Source: Tubiluchus corallicola (Eukaryota > Priapulida > Priapulimorpha > Priapulimorphida > Tubiluchidae). From it: a DNA stretch of 64,000 bases. How positions within the stretch are numbered: position 1 is the first letter of the stretch; each line of letters opens with the position of its first letter. The notes beneath the pieces are model-generated. The model saw only the letters and a program-made list of their open reading frames with translations, did not search any database and was not told the DNA's origin. This document shows, piece after piece, positions 1 through 11,720 of this stretch. The stretch covers positions 294,627 through 358,626 of the forward strand of contig JAQGDQ010000150.1 in NCBI GenBank assembly GCA_030141605.1, written 5' to 3'. The position numbers and the translations under genes were made by a program.

Positions 1-3000
1 AAGGAATTTCGCAGATCCACACAACTTGGTCTGTTTCGACAAAAGGCAGAAGCATAATTTAGTTCCGCGTCTCCAAAAAATTGGGCACGAATTTCTGGAG
101 TTGGAGGATTTGATATTATCACAGGAATGTTACAGCATTGCAGCACACAATCTTTATTATGATTGTCATTCTCCGGACCACCTCGGCACATCTTATGATG
201 CTCTGCTGAATGTGATTCTGGTGCCCTGCACAGCCTGCAAACATGACAGATTTTGTCATTCCAGTTTGAGTGACAATAAAAGCACTTACACCTTGCTTGC
301 TTATCCTCTCGACTTCCAACAGTGTCAATATCCGCTTGAGCAAAAACATGGGTTGATCTTGATGGCAGGCAATCATACCGAGATTGAGAAGAGCACTGCT
401 GGAAGTTTTCCACAGGTGCATGTGTTAATTGAAAAGGTGAACACCTTCCAACATTCTGAATGGAATGGGATTTATTGCATACCTGGCAGGTTGGTTTGTT
501 AGAGAAGTAATGCTTTGCACTACTTGGATTCACGTCACTATTACTATGGTGAATGCTGTCCTGGTGATGTCTGCTTCCTAATGCATGTGTTGCTTTAACA
601 GGCATGCCAGGAATGTGGTTGTATGACGACTGAGTTTGCTTCCAACGTGGTTTGACTGGAAATGTGAAAGAACTTGTTCTGAATTTTGGTTTTTGGATTC
701 CTAAGCCATCTGGCACAAGCTTTGATGAATCAGACCTTTGCAGTGATGAATTTGCCGAGGCCAAGTTTTTCTGACAGGAGCTGCTTTGTTGTATAGAACA
801 GCCATTATGTGGCAGAGCATATTCAGATACCACATGTGGAATTGTCCCCTTTTTCTTATCACCCATTTTAATGTGGTCAGCATCTAATGTCTTCTTCCAA
901 TCCATCTCAGTAAGAGATTGACTACGACAGTGCCCTCTATGTGGCCGCTTTAAATTCATAGACACGTTAACAGCATTGTCATGTATTTTACATTGAGCCA
1001 GCTTGTCTCCATTTGGCCCATAGTAATTCCTAGCATTGCACTTATCCATGTACTTATCTGGAGTAGCAAGAACATTTCCTGCTTCACGTAAATTTATTGG
1101 CAAGATGAAACCAGTTGTACTGTTCGGGTATGCATTCGTCGTAGATAAGTGAGAGTCTTCGACATTAACTAGCGTGTGAGAGCTGGATCCGGCAACACTA
1201 CAAAGATGTTCCATAGAAGCTGACCTAACAAGCACAATAATTATACAACTTAATTACTGCTTATCAAAGTGGGTAAAATGTTTTTGGATAATCTCTTCAT
1301 GACAGCAAAAATAAGCAAAAGTGAATGACAATAATAAACTTTTAAAGCAAATCTTGGAAATTCAAAAATTCTAAAAACACAAAATTTTGTTTACTTATTA
1401 ATAATGTAGAACTGGTATAGACAAAATAAATTGTGAAAAATGCAGACTTCTGAAAATGTTCTTCAAGGTCATAAATGTATCAATGTATAAATTCATGCAC
1501 ATAAAAATTCATTTGCTGCAAAAGCTTTGTTAAACATTGCTTACTACATTAAAAAGACAAGTAATCAAGATGATAAAGATAAGTCACAAGACTCATATGC
1601 TAGAAAAATGGATGCAGAGGCAGCAGAGCACAGGTCTTGTTAAACTTTAATAAAAAAAAGCATAACCATAATTATTATAGTGCAGCTACTTTTGAAAAAG
1701 ATAAAACCACAATTTACATCATACTTGACTTGAAAATTCTACCTTTGATGAGCAAGTTCAGCTCTAAGTTCCCTAATTTCATTCCACATTAGATCCATTT
1801 CAGATTTTGTATCAAGTGATACTGGAACTGAATTGCTTACATCATCAGTCATTACATTACGTTGTTCCTTTGCAATATCGCTTGAAGGCATGCAACCTAA
1901 ACAAAAATAGAGACTAATTTGGTGATATGCAGTTTAAATGGAAGCACAAACTAGTTCACATTTTGCAAATGATTTTGCCTTTCACATCTAATTATTTTCA
2001 GAAAAATCATTTTTACCTAAACGATACTAAATAATTCATTAAAGTTTAGGTATCTATTTAGCTTTCTAGTTTGTTGCTGACCACAGTTGCATTATAATGA
2101 TTATATACTTTACTAAGGTTACAAAGCTTATCACTGATAAACCAACCATTCTAAAAACATGCATTGAAATATTATTTAAACGAAAACAGGATAATTTTTC
2201 GTATTCTACACCAGTTTGAAGAATGAATACATTTTAACACCTCACACCACACATAATGCCAAAGCATTTCTGACAATTAAATATTAAGCTAAAGACTAAA
2301 TTAATGGTGAGCGAGAACAACTAGTGATGACATCATAAATGAACATAATTTTCATCAGCACAAACATTCCAAGAGCGAGTTGTGTGTTTGCAAGAACAAA
2401 AGTTGAAGTACAATGCTACTCTGCAACATCCAGTATAATATACAAAAACTTGGCAAATTCTAAGTTTAAAATTCAAATTTGAAGTTTACTGCTGTGCTCA
2501 CACACGAGCTCTCAAACGTGTGTACAATGATACAACCAAGCACTTCTGAACTAAGAGGTACAGCACCTGCTTTTTGTGTAACACATTTCCGAGATATAGC
2601 TGCTACTGCCAGGCTAACTACCAAATGGTGAAATGCATGTAACAGCAAAGAACTAGCCACACAAACGAGAAATTAGGTTTATAATTCTTTCACACAAGTC
2701 ATCTTAAAAAAATAGTATGTTTACTTTCAAGTATGTTACAACGCAGACTGTTTTGAGCTATAATTCAAGACTAAGTCCAGTTCTCTTTAAAAATGTAAGT
2801 TGGGAAATTGTATGCTACATAAAACAATTAAATTTCACACACAAGGATATAAATTAAAGTTACCCAGTTTACTGTTTAAAGTAGCCACAAGATTCGATGC
2901 CTCCTCATGGTGTAATAACCGAGGGGAGTTATTTACACCAGTTGAACTCGAAATTGGCGATATTTTGCCACCACTCCACATTATGCCTCCTCCACTACCT

Positions 3001-4287
3001 TCTGAATGCCCAAAACCGCTGTCTAATTCACCATACTGATTTGACTGCATAGGAGATGTACTTCCAGACAATGTTGCCATCTTAACTGATTCACTTGTGA
3101 TGTCATTATTATGAAAGTTATTGTTATCAATACATGATTCTGAGTCCACGATATTGCAATACTGTTCCAGGCTGTGTAAATAACTCTGCATAAGTTCCTT
3201 GCTGTCAACGTCAACAAGTTTTATGCCTAAATCATCATGATCGCTAGGACTTTTATATGAGACTACCTCAGTTAAAGAACTTTCACACTGCCAGTGAGGT
3301 TTGGAATTATTTTCTGTGCAACAAGCATTACGTGGGCTAATTCCCAATTTTCCATCATTATAAGACTGTGAAATTTCATGGCTTGGAGTAACACAAAGGT
3401 ATTTAGTCAATTTTGAACAATCTGTCAATACATCACATTCCTGGGATTTGTTAGACAGCACTCCACTAGAAATATTGTCTACCTCATTGACTGACTGTAA
3501 TAAAGAAGAGCCAAATGATTCTTCTTTATTCATTTGCAATTGGATTTGTGAAGCATCTTCAAAATTACCAAGATTTAGATCTTGATCATTGACGGACATG
3601 TTCATCATAGCAGGAGATTTATCAGAATTAAGAGAAACATTAAGGTCATCATTTGAAAAAGATAGTCGAGTTTGCTTCTGTTCTTCTGTCTCAGACAAAG
3701 AGTTTTTATCTTTATCTAATTCAGTTCTACTGCACATGAAAAACACTTTCTCGTGAAGCTGATCTAAATGCATTTGGATGTTTTCATCTTGATCAAATTG
3801 AAAAAACTCTAAACACGCCTCCTTATAGTCTGCCAGAAGTCTGCTAAGATCATCTTTGATTTTGAGACATGTTTCTCGTCTCTTTTTCATTGAAAGACTA
3901 TCTAAACTATCTACACGATCTTCAAAGCCTGCGATGCGAAAGAGTAAGCTCATTTTGATACTTTCTCGGCAAAAATCTTCATGCTCATTTTGTGCATGTT
4001 GGTGAATTGACACTGGACTTCTAGCCATGTCAACTTTGAGACTATCCAGTGTAGACTCTACAGCTGCATGCCGAACTAGTAGTTCCTTGTACTCCACATG
4101 TAAAAGAGCTGCATAATTCTCAGCTTCTGTTCGAAATTTTTTCTCCAATTCATAATTTGAAGTGCTGTTAAGTTCTTCAGTTTCTACTGCAATGCTTCCA
4201 TTGGCAACCTCCCCAGTAATAATGTCAGAACTTATGACTTCACTTTTTGATTCATTGCTCAGCATTTGCAGTGACATTCTCTGGGTT
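1..4287 (-). CDS. Coiled-coil, AKNA-like protein gene, 3' part outside the window
   Basis: Three exons read right to left: about 4287-2864 (start ATG at 4277, acceptor just upstream so a 5' UTR intron is likely), 1896-1743, and 1210s down to position 1, where the frame is still open. Junctions are GT-AG and keep phase: the first exon ends in phase 1 at a gtaact donor, the second in phase 2 at gtagaa. The first exon encodes about 471 acidic, Ser/Asn-rich residues with a coiled coil near residues 43-85 (motif around AENYAALL and ESTLDSLK) and another helical stretch near 120-180. Exon 2 adds a short coiled coil (MWNEIRELRAELAHQR). Exon 3 carries a cysteine/histidine cluster (CKCFYCHSN, CHVCRLC) that may bind zinc. 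The pattern of a long coiled coil followed by a disordered tail, and the ESTLDSL motif, recall the centrosomal AKNA family, but the match is by eye only. Exons are sure; the family name is tentative. An intron holds a TTAA MITE (2180-2786). Confidence 0.6.
2180..2786 (+). mobile_element. TTAA-flanked MITE, copy 1 (in an intron)
   Basis: 607-bp element flanked on both sides by TTAA (2176-2179 and 2787-2790). The left end is ACGAAAACAGG and the right end reads back as AGAGAACTGG, so TIRs are short and diverged. It aligns through its whole length with 59267-59847, in the same orientation. TTAA target duplication is known for the piggyBac and Kolobok superfamilies. No transposase is encoded. It lies between exons 1 and 2 of the AKNA-like gene. 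Confidence 0.7.
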
Positions 4288-4289
4288 CT

Positions 4290-5800
4290 GTTAATTTAAC
4301 TGTAGTCCATTTAAATGGATTCCGTTAATTTAATTACATCGGTGTGAGTACAATTCATCTGCATTTTATAGCAAAATCACATCAAGTGAGCTTTTGGCAC
4401 TGAATCATAAAACTCTCAGCTTTTCTGAGAAGTTAAATTAGCATGAATATTGGTTTGTAGTTTGTGAACAGCTGCCAGCCTGCAAAGTTTGTTTATGTAC
4501 AGTGAGCTAGATTTTACTGCTCTGCTACATGATACACTGATGTAGGCTACACACTTGTAATCATATTTCTTCTCCTCACAGCTAGTGAATCCGTTTTGAA
4601 AATAATCTGTAGCTGACCTCTTCAGCACTTATACCTTCTGTTCTAGTCATGCAATTATATTACATGATAGTGCAAGCATACAACAGGAAACAGGGCTAAC
4701 AGGAAATACTTCCTTCATAATTATCATCTCTCCAACCACACAGGATGCCTCATAATGTGTAGATTCATTCAGAGAAGTTGACAACGGTTTTTCCTTGTAA
4801 GGATGCCTAATTGTGTAAACAAATAATTGTTACATATCGAGTTGCACAACTTGTGATTTTGTAGAGTATTCAGAGATAGACGCATTTCACTTTCCAGATA
4901 GGTAGATAAAAAACTGCTTTGACTCCACTTGCTTTCTGAAAATAAAACAAAACACTTCTTTGTATGCTAATGTACAAAAAAACCAAAATTTAAATAACAC
5001 GAAAAACAAATGTTTTTCTTATCAGTCTATTTTCAACTAAGTCCTCACTTAACAACACTGGTCAATCTTTGTGTTTAACTGTGTTTATGTAAAAATTAGT
5101 CATAGGGTCAATCTGCAATAAGCTTCGCTTACATAGCTTTAATCCACAGGATTACATACCTCAAAATGTGCAAGTACTATCACCACTACGCAATATAATT
5201 ACAGACTAGCATGGAATACTGTGACCATAAAGAAGATACTGGGGGATTACTTAATTTATATAGTTCAGTGCTAGCTTGTTAAAAATAATTTTTCTGCTAT
5301 TTTGCTAGCGTTAACTAGCCGAGTTGGAGATTATTATATTATAAAAGGTTTTCATTACAGCGGGACAACAGCACCCGTCAAAAACCTAAAAATAGTATTA
5401 ATAATCTTTCGTTTGACGTTTTGGATCATTTATAGTTAATAATAGTATTGCATGGTGAGCAGATGACACCATTTTTTTCTTGATGAACGTGCCAAACCTT
5501 AAAACGATCGTGACTTTAAATTCATTTTACTAACTACATGAGGTACTTATCACAATTTTATTGCTGAATTAAACTGTCTCTCATTTTTCTCAAATATTAA
5601 AATAAGCTCAATTTCCTGAGAAATTTGGCTTTTGCTTTAAAAAAAATTGCATAATTATAACTAACATGGATGAATTCTGATTCGTAACAGTGCTCACTTA
5701 ACAAGCTTTGGCACATGTATGAATAGAATTAAGGTCAAGCTGAAGCACTGTGCAGTCAAACTGAGGGTTAATTTCTTTAAATAATCTAATATCATTCACA
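4290..5800. other. Intergenic, no gene seen
   Basis: AT-rich DNA upstream of the AKNA-like gene. The promoter and non-coding first exon of that gene probably lie here but cannot be placed. Short stretches near 5036 and 5693 (cctcacttaac, ctcacttaac) resemble pogo/Tigger-type transposon ends. No supported coding region. Confidence 0.4.
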
Positions 5801-5814
5801 AACATTCTTATATT

Positions 5815-6065
5815 GGAAGAAACCAGATGGTCCAGTCTAGTGGTAACAAATCCGCTTTCCATCTGAGAGGTCGTGAGTTCCAAACAGCGTCCGGGTCATA
5901 CTAAAAACCTTAAAAAAATAGTACTTGCTGTTGCCCAGCCTGACACGTGGTATTTATGATAAAAGTGGGGTAATAATAGTTTCTGTTACGTAGTTGTATT
6001 TTGTTATTTGAGCTTATGTTAACTGTTGATCCAAAAAGCCAACTTTAGATAAAGATTATTACTAT
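5815..6065 (+). mobile_element. tRNA-derived SINE
   Basis: The segment 5825-5890 looks like a tRNA head: an A-box-like stretch (tctagtggtaaca) followed about 30 bases later by a B-box-like stretch (ggtcgtgagttccaaac). A non-tRNA body with cctgacacgtggtatttatg follows, ending in AT-rich repeats near 6060. tRNA genes themselves lack such a tail, and no acceptor-stem pairing is evident. RNA polymerase III promoter boxes plus a tail indicate a SINE. Confidence 0.5.
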
Positions 6066-6069
6066 TATA

Positions 6070-7235
6070 ATTACTTATAAGTTATAACGTGACAGTAAAA
6101 AGTAAAGCAATATTCACGACTTATGAATATAAATATAAATATTTAAGCTTAATATTAAATAATAAGCAATGACTAACAGTAACAGATAACAATATTTTAA
6201 ATGCAAATTGCTTACAAACGTTAGGCAGACAGATCGTACATTGTACCATGGATTGTGGGCAAGTATAGATCCATGATCACACGATTGAATGATTCGTTGA
6301 TCTTAGCCAGACTACGCTTTGCGTTCAGCTTGCCCTTCCTGTTGCATTTTTAAACTTACTTTTATAAATTCCTACGTAAAAGAAATCTACCCTAAAGACA
6401 AGTAAAAATGGTAGTTATCTAGAAAAAAACCTAGACAATACTAACCAGAAAAGGCAGAAGTCTTCAAAAGTTTCGAAATTACGTTACATTTTGTACTCGT
6501 GCTGAACGCCGTTTAACGCACTAGCCGAAACATCGTACAACACAGCCCATAATTCGAGGGCCGGTATAGCATATAGTTGCGCGAGTTTACCTTAGTGCAG
6601 CCATACAGGAACAGTGACAAAGTGGGTAAATTTAGAAGCAAGTCGAGTAACTCGAGTTCCGCGACTAGAAGTGAGCTTCCCCACCAGAAAACTGCACCGA
6701 ATCGAACCGAATTTCAGCAATTGAAAGATTTTCAAACCACGAGTGAAACGTCATGTAACACTGCCGAACAGATACTTGTATAATGCGGTTGCCTTTGATC
6801 ACCATACTCCATGCTCATATCATGGTAGAAACCAATAGAGGCATAGAATATTACTGTGTGTGCCGGCCAATAATTACATTTGAACACAAAATTACCTTTT
6901 TGTCTTTCGCTTTTTGCAATAACTGCATATACATTTGTTTCTACACACACACACACATGGCTACTCCCTTTTGGAAATAATGGGTAAGGGTGTGGTGTGG
7001 GTCAAACTTAGAGCATATGAATTTTTGGTTGTTATCGGTGCAATTATTTGGTGTGTACAATCGGTTTTTTTTACAGTTTTAAAGATCCGGGGTGAACAAT
7101 TCGTGCTGCAATCTGCCTGCACAATCAAAGTATTATTCATTAGCAAGATATCGGATAACACCAACCAGTAACAACATGTAAAATTTAAACCTGCAGGATG
7201 TGACAGTGGCTGCACGTGGATCATATCCGGGCAAG
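6070..7235. other. Intergenic, no gene seen
   Basis: AT-rich, with a short CA run (about 6942-6956). Open frames of 65-90 codons here lack recognisable domains, overlap each other on both strands and look like chance frames. A tract at 6515-6555 (cactagccgaa) shares a short motif with the TIR element at 17237-17984, possibly a fragment of the same family. Confidence 0.4.
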
Positions 7236-7244
7236 TATGTGATC

Positions 7245-7445
7245 AAAATACTTATCTGACCAACTAGCTTATGTATCCAAATAACCAGCGTCCAAATTAC
7301 CTTCCATACAAATGATCCTTCTGTCCAGAAGACATGTTTCTAACTATGATCCTGTGCGACCAAAACACCTATGTATCCAACTAATCTATGTGTCCAAATC
7401 ATCCTTCTGTCCAAATCGTCTTGTGTCCAAATTATTTGTATTTCA
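7245..7445 (+). repeat. Degenerate minisatellite, unit about 15 bases (tgtgtccaaat)
   Basis: The motif tgtccaaat with variants (tatccaaat, cgtccaaat, tgtccaaatc) recurs at least eight times, separated by short variable spacers such as catccttc and cgtctt. It is an imperfect tandem array; no coding frame runs through it. Confidence 0.6.
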
Positions 7446-7689
7446 AAATATCTTATCATAAATATCAAAAGCGTAATACTTCATCTGAAGTTGTGACTCT
7501 AAATGGGGGAGGTATACTGTACTGGTCAATAGTTGTAAAAGCTGTAACCAAACGATAACAGCTAGGATGATGGTCTGCATCATTAGTATTGTCCAGATTT
7601 TTTTTACAAAGCTTGGAGATACATACTCTACAGTAACACCAATATCTTCAGGCTTGGCCAGAACCCTTGCTGTTCGAGCTCGTCCATCT

Positions 7690-8207
7690 TATCGTGCAGT
7701 GTCTCCATGTTTATGTATGCTCTAACTCTGCCAAGATAATCAATATATTTTCCTATTTTACTGTCAAAAACATCTTGATACTGTTTTTGTAAACTGGCAA
7801 AGAGTCTCTATGTTTTCCTGCAATAAGTATACAGCCAATGGGAATATCTAATACAATACTGATATGTTTCCTAAACGGCATACCAACTAAAGCATCACTG
7901 TCAAGGTTATCTACAACCAATGCCTGTAAGTGAAATTGTAATGCCCCACAACTTACAATAATGTGAATTTCGCCACTTCGTTAAGTGGAGTTTTACCATC
8001 GGTATGTCAAGCAGAATGAGAAGTGGACTGAATAGGTGCCTGTGTTTTTATTGCAACAGCCTTTCTAATAAGGGAAGATGTAGCACCACTGTGACATGTT
8101 AGCACAATAGGATGGTGGATATATAAAACGCTGAATGTAGGAGAGCATGCCATGTCCACCCTATTGACACTGCTGCATAAGTCTTGAAATTTTTCACTTG
8201 TAGTCAA
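7690..8207 (-). pseudogene. LTR-retrotransposon protease (retropepsin) remnant
   Basis: On the minus strand a frame ending near 8007 contains HSGATSSLIRKA (about 8080-8050), matching the retropepsin active-site pattern D-S/T-G-A-S/T followed by a hydrophobic segment, with the catalytic Asp replaced by His. After frameshifts, 7990-7780 gives DGKTPLNEV and then LVVDNLDSDALVGMPF, the segment in which Ty3/gypsy-type pol proteins usually have a 'hhV..LD.D.L.G.PF' motif. Stop codons and frame changes separate the parts, so it is dead. No reverse transcriptase or LTR of the same orientation was found next to it. Confidence 0.5.
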
Positions 8208-8209
8208 TT

Positions 8210-9050
8210 TGCTGATTGTCAGGGATTGATCTTGGTAAACGAAAAGCTGAATTTTCGTCCACGTCTATAGTCACCCAGATTCATCTATTTCAAGTGGTTC
8301 ATTTTTCCGACGTTGTCTTTCATTATGTCATCATTCTCAAGTATATACTCTGCTTTGACACAAAAGGAATGGCCAAGGTCACATTTCTCTGCTCCAGGTA
8401 TAAAATCACAGGTTGCAATAGTTTGATGTATATAAGATCGGCTTTGCAGACTGAAAAAAACTTTTGATAACTGGAAAAAGCTGGTTTAGTCACGGGTTTA
8501 AGATTTGGACTGTAGCAAACAAGCACACGAAATCAATTGCACGATGTAAGAAACTGGGATTGGGAACAAGTCACGCATTTGCCGAGGAAGTCTTCCAGAA
8601 GTGTCATGTGAATCAGCAATCTAGGGTTGAAGATCTTTTAGTCATTCACTGATGATCATAAGCAAATATTCTAGCAACATAAGTTGGCAACTCTTCATCA
8701 ATTAATTCCGTCTAGCAAAGTACTGCTAGCCGCACAACAGTCGAACTCATGACCTCGTCATTTTTACTTGTGCACTCTTATGGAGGAGCTTGCCTTGTTT
8801 GCGTAATAAATTACGTAATTAGGTGAGCTAGAGTACGTTGATATGACTGTTCTTCAGATTCCATCTTGATAATGCTAATTTTCAAGAACAGATTGTCTGA
8901 AACCATAATACTTGTGAAGGAAGTCCCAAACTGATAATAATGAAATTGAGTTATTTCGAATTTCATGTGACAAGTAATGGGGAACCAACTGACTAATATA
9001 GTTCAGTATAGAATTGAGACGTTACACTTTTTCTTCTTTGGTTGAACCCA
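8210..9050. other. Intergenic, no gene seen
   Basis: Short open frames on both strands (for example 8216-8467 and 8464-8652 on the plus strand) have no recognisable domain. The stretch up to about 8650 may be the gag side of the retroelement relic to its left, since it lies upstream of the protease remnant on the minus strand, but no zinc knuckle could be read with confidence. Confidence 0.3.
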
Positions 9051-9054
9051 GGGG

Positions 9055-9646
9055 CAGGGGCGGAACTAGGTGTGGCAAGCAGAGGGGGGGGGGGGGCGCA
9101 AAAATTTTCTTGGGGGGGGGGGCGAGGTATCCCAAGTGGTTAAATAATGGTTAAGCCAATTTTTAACCCCTTTTATACTGCATGCAGGCCTATAATTAGG
9201 ATGTGTGTAGCAGTGTAAGACGGCATAGCGGACAGAGCAATAATGAGAAAATTAACTCTCAGTTAACCTAACGTTATTAATGTGCCTCTAACTAAATTGT
9301 TATTTACAGAAATTTATCATACACAAATTTCAAGAAAATAACACGCAGGAACTATTATATTATTGTGTCATAATTTTAACGTCGCAGCTCTTTTGCTAAA
9401 AACGTGTCGATGACTTTGTTTTCCGACACACACTCATCGTACACATCTCGCTCAATGTGAATGACTGCCAAATGATTTAACCGTTCCTCCCTCATTGTTC
9501 GACGGAGCCACGAATGCTATTATTATTCAATATTATTATTAAAATATTATTGGGCTACTGCAAAAAAAAATGTTTGTCCGATTTGGCAGGGGGGGGCGCA
9601 AATTTTGACAGGGGGCGCGCGCGCCCCCTTCTAGTTCCGACGCCCA
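9055..9646. mobile_element. Non-autonomous hAT-like element with G-rich ends
   Basis: The left end CAGGGGCGGAACTAG (9055-9069) mirrors the right end CTAGTTCCGACGCCC (about 9631-9645), followed inside both ends by long G or C runs and a gcgcaaaaattt motif (9097-9108 and 9596-9606). CAGGGGCG ends are common in hAT elements. A clean 8-bp duplication was not found, so one end may be eroded. The interior is AT-rich with no transposase. Confidence 0.5.
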
Positions 9647-9984
9647 AGACTTTACGACGCCCTAGGCTGATCTTTATTGTGAATTTAGGGTTGTTCATCC
9701 AATGAGTGGACCAAACAACTACTTGTGGTGTATCAGAAACACTATTAATCTAGTTTCTACGTGGTCATTATTAATTCCATGTATTTGCATAGTGCCTATA
9801 TTCAGGTAGACTGCGCAAATGCTTGTTGTGTAATTACTCGTACCTGTTAGCTAAGTGACACTTATTAAAAGCTGCGCTCAGTAGCTGCCTGTGATGTGTT
9901 ATAAAATGCGCCCTTTACATGAAATGAAATTATACAAATTTTCCGAGGAGAATAAGGTATATTTCTGAAATGTGATGCCTTCCA

Positions 9985-10135
9985 AACTTTGGCGCCCTAG
10001 GCTACAGCCTAGTTAGTCTATTGGTTAATACGCCCTGGACTTGAGCCATTTACATCCGCATCATCTTCGAATCCTCAGTTTGGGCTTGCCGAGCTAGCTT
10101 GTTGCCATGTAATAATCATCTTTAAGGAATGGCAA
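9985..10135 (+). mobile_element. tRNA-derived SINE head
   Basis: A-box-like tagtctattggttaatacg (about 10013-10031) followed by a B-box-like atcttcgaatcctcag (10063-10078) at tRNA-like spacing, then a non-tRNA body with gccgagctagcttgttgcc. Sequence drift and the tail argue for a SINE rather than a functional tRNA gene. Confidence 0.45.
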
Positions 10136-10139
10136 ATAG

Positions 10140-10667
10140 CCGGTATCTTTGCCCAAAATATTCATTAGGTTATACTTCACGTGTTAAATTTGACGAAGCC
10201 ATTCGCACGCATAATGGTACCTTTACCAATACATGTGTTATGAATAAATTTCGGAATCATGAATTAAGTGATTAATTAATGGAGTTAACAACTGCATTAG
10301 ATTATGTTGATAAAGAGACCTCCAAATTGGATTAGATAAATTTATTAAAAGAATATGGGAACTCACTTAGCTGATAAAGCATATATTTAATGTAAGGCAA
10401 GAAATTATCGTCACAAGAGTTTGTGTTTACAAGTAATAGAACAGGTGTTAATTTAGAGAGGAAAAGTTTGTCACGGGTGTTTGAGTTTAGGGATCGAAGC
10501 TGAATTTTATGACATGGCGTGGTTAGATTATACACCTCATGTAATTTTATGCGAGTTGCTGGACTATAATTGTGAAGGAGCAGGAAGTAGCTCTTTTCTT
10601 GAACAGAAGTTTATGACCCAAGCGACGCAAGGAGCGAAGGACGAAGGCGAGTGGCGGAGTTTTCTCA
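10140..10667. other. Intergenic, no gene seen
   Basis: AT-rich on the left. A plus-strand frame of 63 codons (10481-10672) has no recognised domain and ends at the start of the LTR-like segment; a pol C-terminus cannot be excluded but nothing supports it. Confidence 0.3.
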
Positions 10668-11720
10668 TGTAAGAAGCTACGTTACCTGGCCATCTGGATG
10701 GTCATAAACCACCAAGCCACAACGGAACCTTTGAACTATTGCAACACCTCGCGCGTTCGCGCGCAAAATTACGAAGACTCCATTAGAGTATATAAGATGG
10801 TGTTTTGGAAGAGCTCGTGGTTAGTCGTTAGTCGGTCGTGAGTCGTCAGTTAATCAGTTCGGGAGAGAGGAGATCAAGTCTGGAGAGGCTACAGGAATTC
10901 TGAGAGAAGCAAAGACACGTTAGACCCAGCGTAGACAACCATCTGCGTCCTCAACGAATTGAGCACTGGATCTGCGAATAGAGTCTTGCAGCGGAATCGG
11001 AATTGACCAATTGAAGAGTTGTCGTTGGTCATTCCACCAAGTTAAGTGAACTTAACCTATCGTAACTTGAGAGCAACTCTGCATAGTAGCTTCATCACAG
11101 TAATAGACACCTTAAGTGTGACGTGTAGTTGATTGTAATTATGTTTCACATTGTAAATTAGCACCTTAAGTGCGAAGTGAGAAAATAGTTAAGTGAATCT
11201 GATTAGTGTCTCTCGGAGCTAATTATAAATTGTGAGCGTCTTTGGCGATTAAGATCATACATTGTAATATTAGTTGACTAAGAGTAATTGCTGTAAACAA
11301 TAAACGGAATTCGCTTTAACTTAAATGAATAGTTTGAGTAAGCTTATAGGTGTTTCAGTTAAGCAACATTAAATTCTGTAAACGAATCTGAAGATTTGCT
11401 GTGTACATTAAGTAATTTACGAGTTCAATTGCGGGAACTTTTGCTAGTAAGCTTTAGAGATTAACACTCTTTCACAGCGCGGAGTCGTAGAAACAATCTT
11501 GTGAGAAGTTATCATTGCTCTATAGATTTTACCATAAGCTCTAGTAGCCAGGTTGTGCATAACCTTATAGCAATTAGTGTAATAGACGCAAATCACTCTT
11601 TAAGTCTTAGGTCACGTGTTATACGATCACATGCAAGAGATAAGAATCAATATTAATTAGAGAGATTAATATTACATGACAAAATTAATAAAGACAATAC
11701 AATAACTGGTGAGCCGTGAC
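10668..11720 (+). mobile_element. Probable LTR followed by a primer-binding site
   Basis: 10668-11701 starts TGTA and ends TACA, the short inverted ends expected of LTRs. It has a TATA box (tatataag, 10789-10796), repeated cttaagtg motifs and an AATAAA at about 11687. Five bases beyond lies TGGTGAGCCGTGAC (11707-11720), which begins with TGG as a tRNA primer-binding site should. No gag or pol follows, and no second LTR is seen, so this would be the 5' end of a truncated element. An alternative is a promoter and non-coding RNA unit. Confidence 0.4.

Noticed and set aside
119-421. Minus-strand and plus-strand frames in the first 500 bases (100 and 158 codons)
   Set aside because: They run in other frames than the continuous exon that starts near 1210 on the minus strand and stays open to position 1.
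5825-5890. A functional tRNA gene
   Set aside because: A- and B-box-like stretches are present, but stems do not pair and a SINE body follows.
7245-7445. CRISPR-like array (short repeats with variable spacers)
   Set aside because: Repeats are only 9-11 bases and degenerate, spacers are irregular, no cas genes, and the context is an animal genome.
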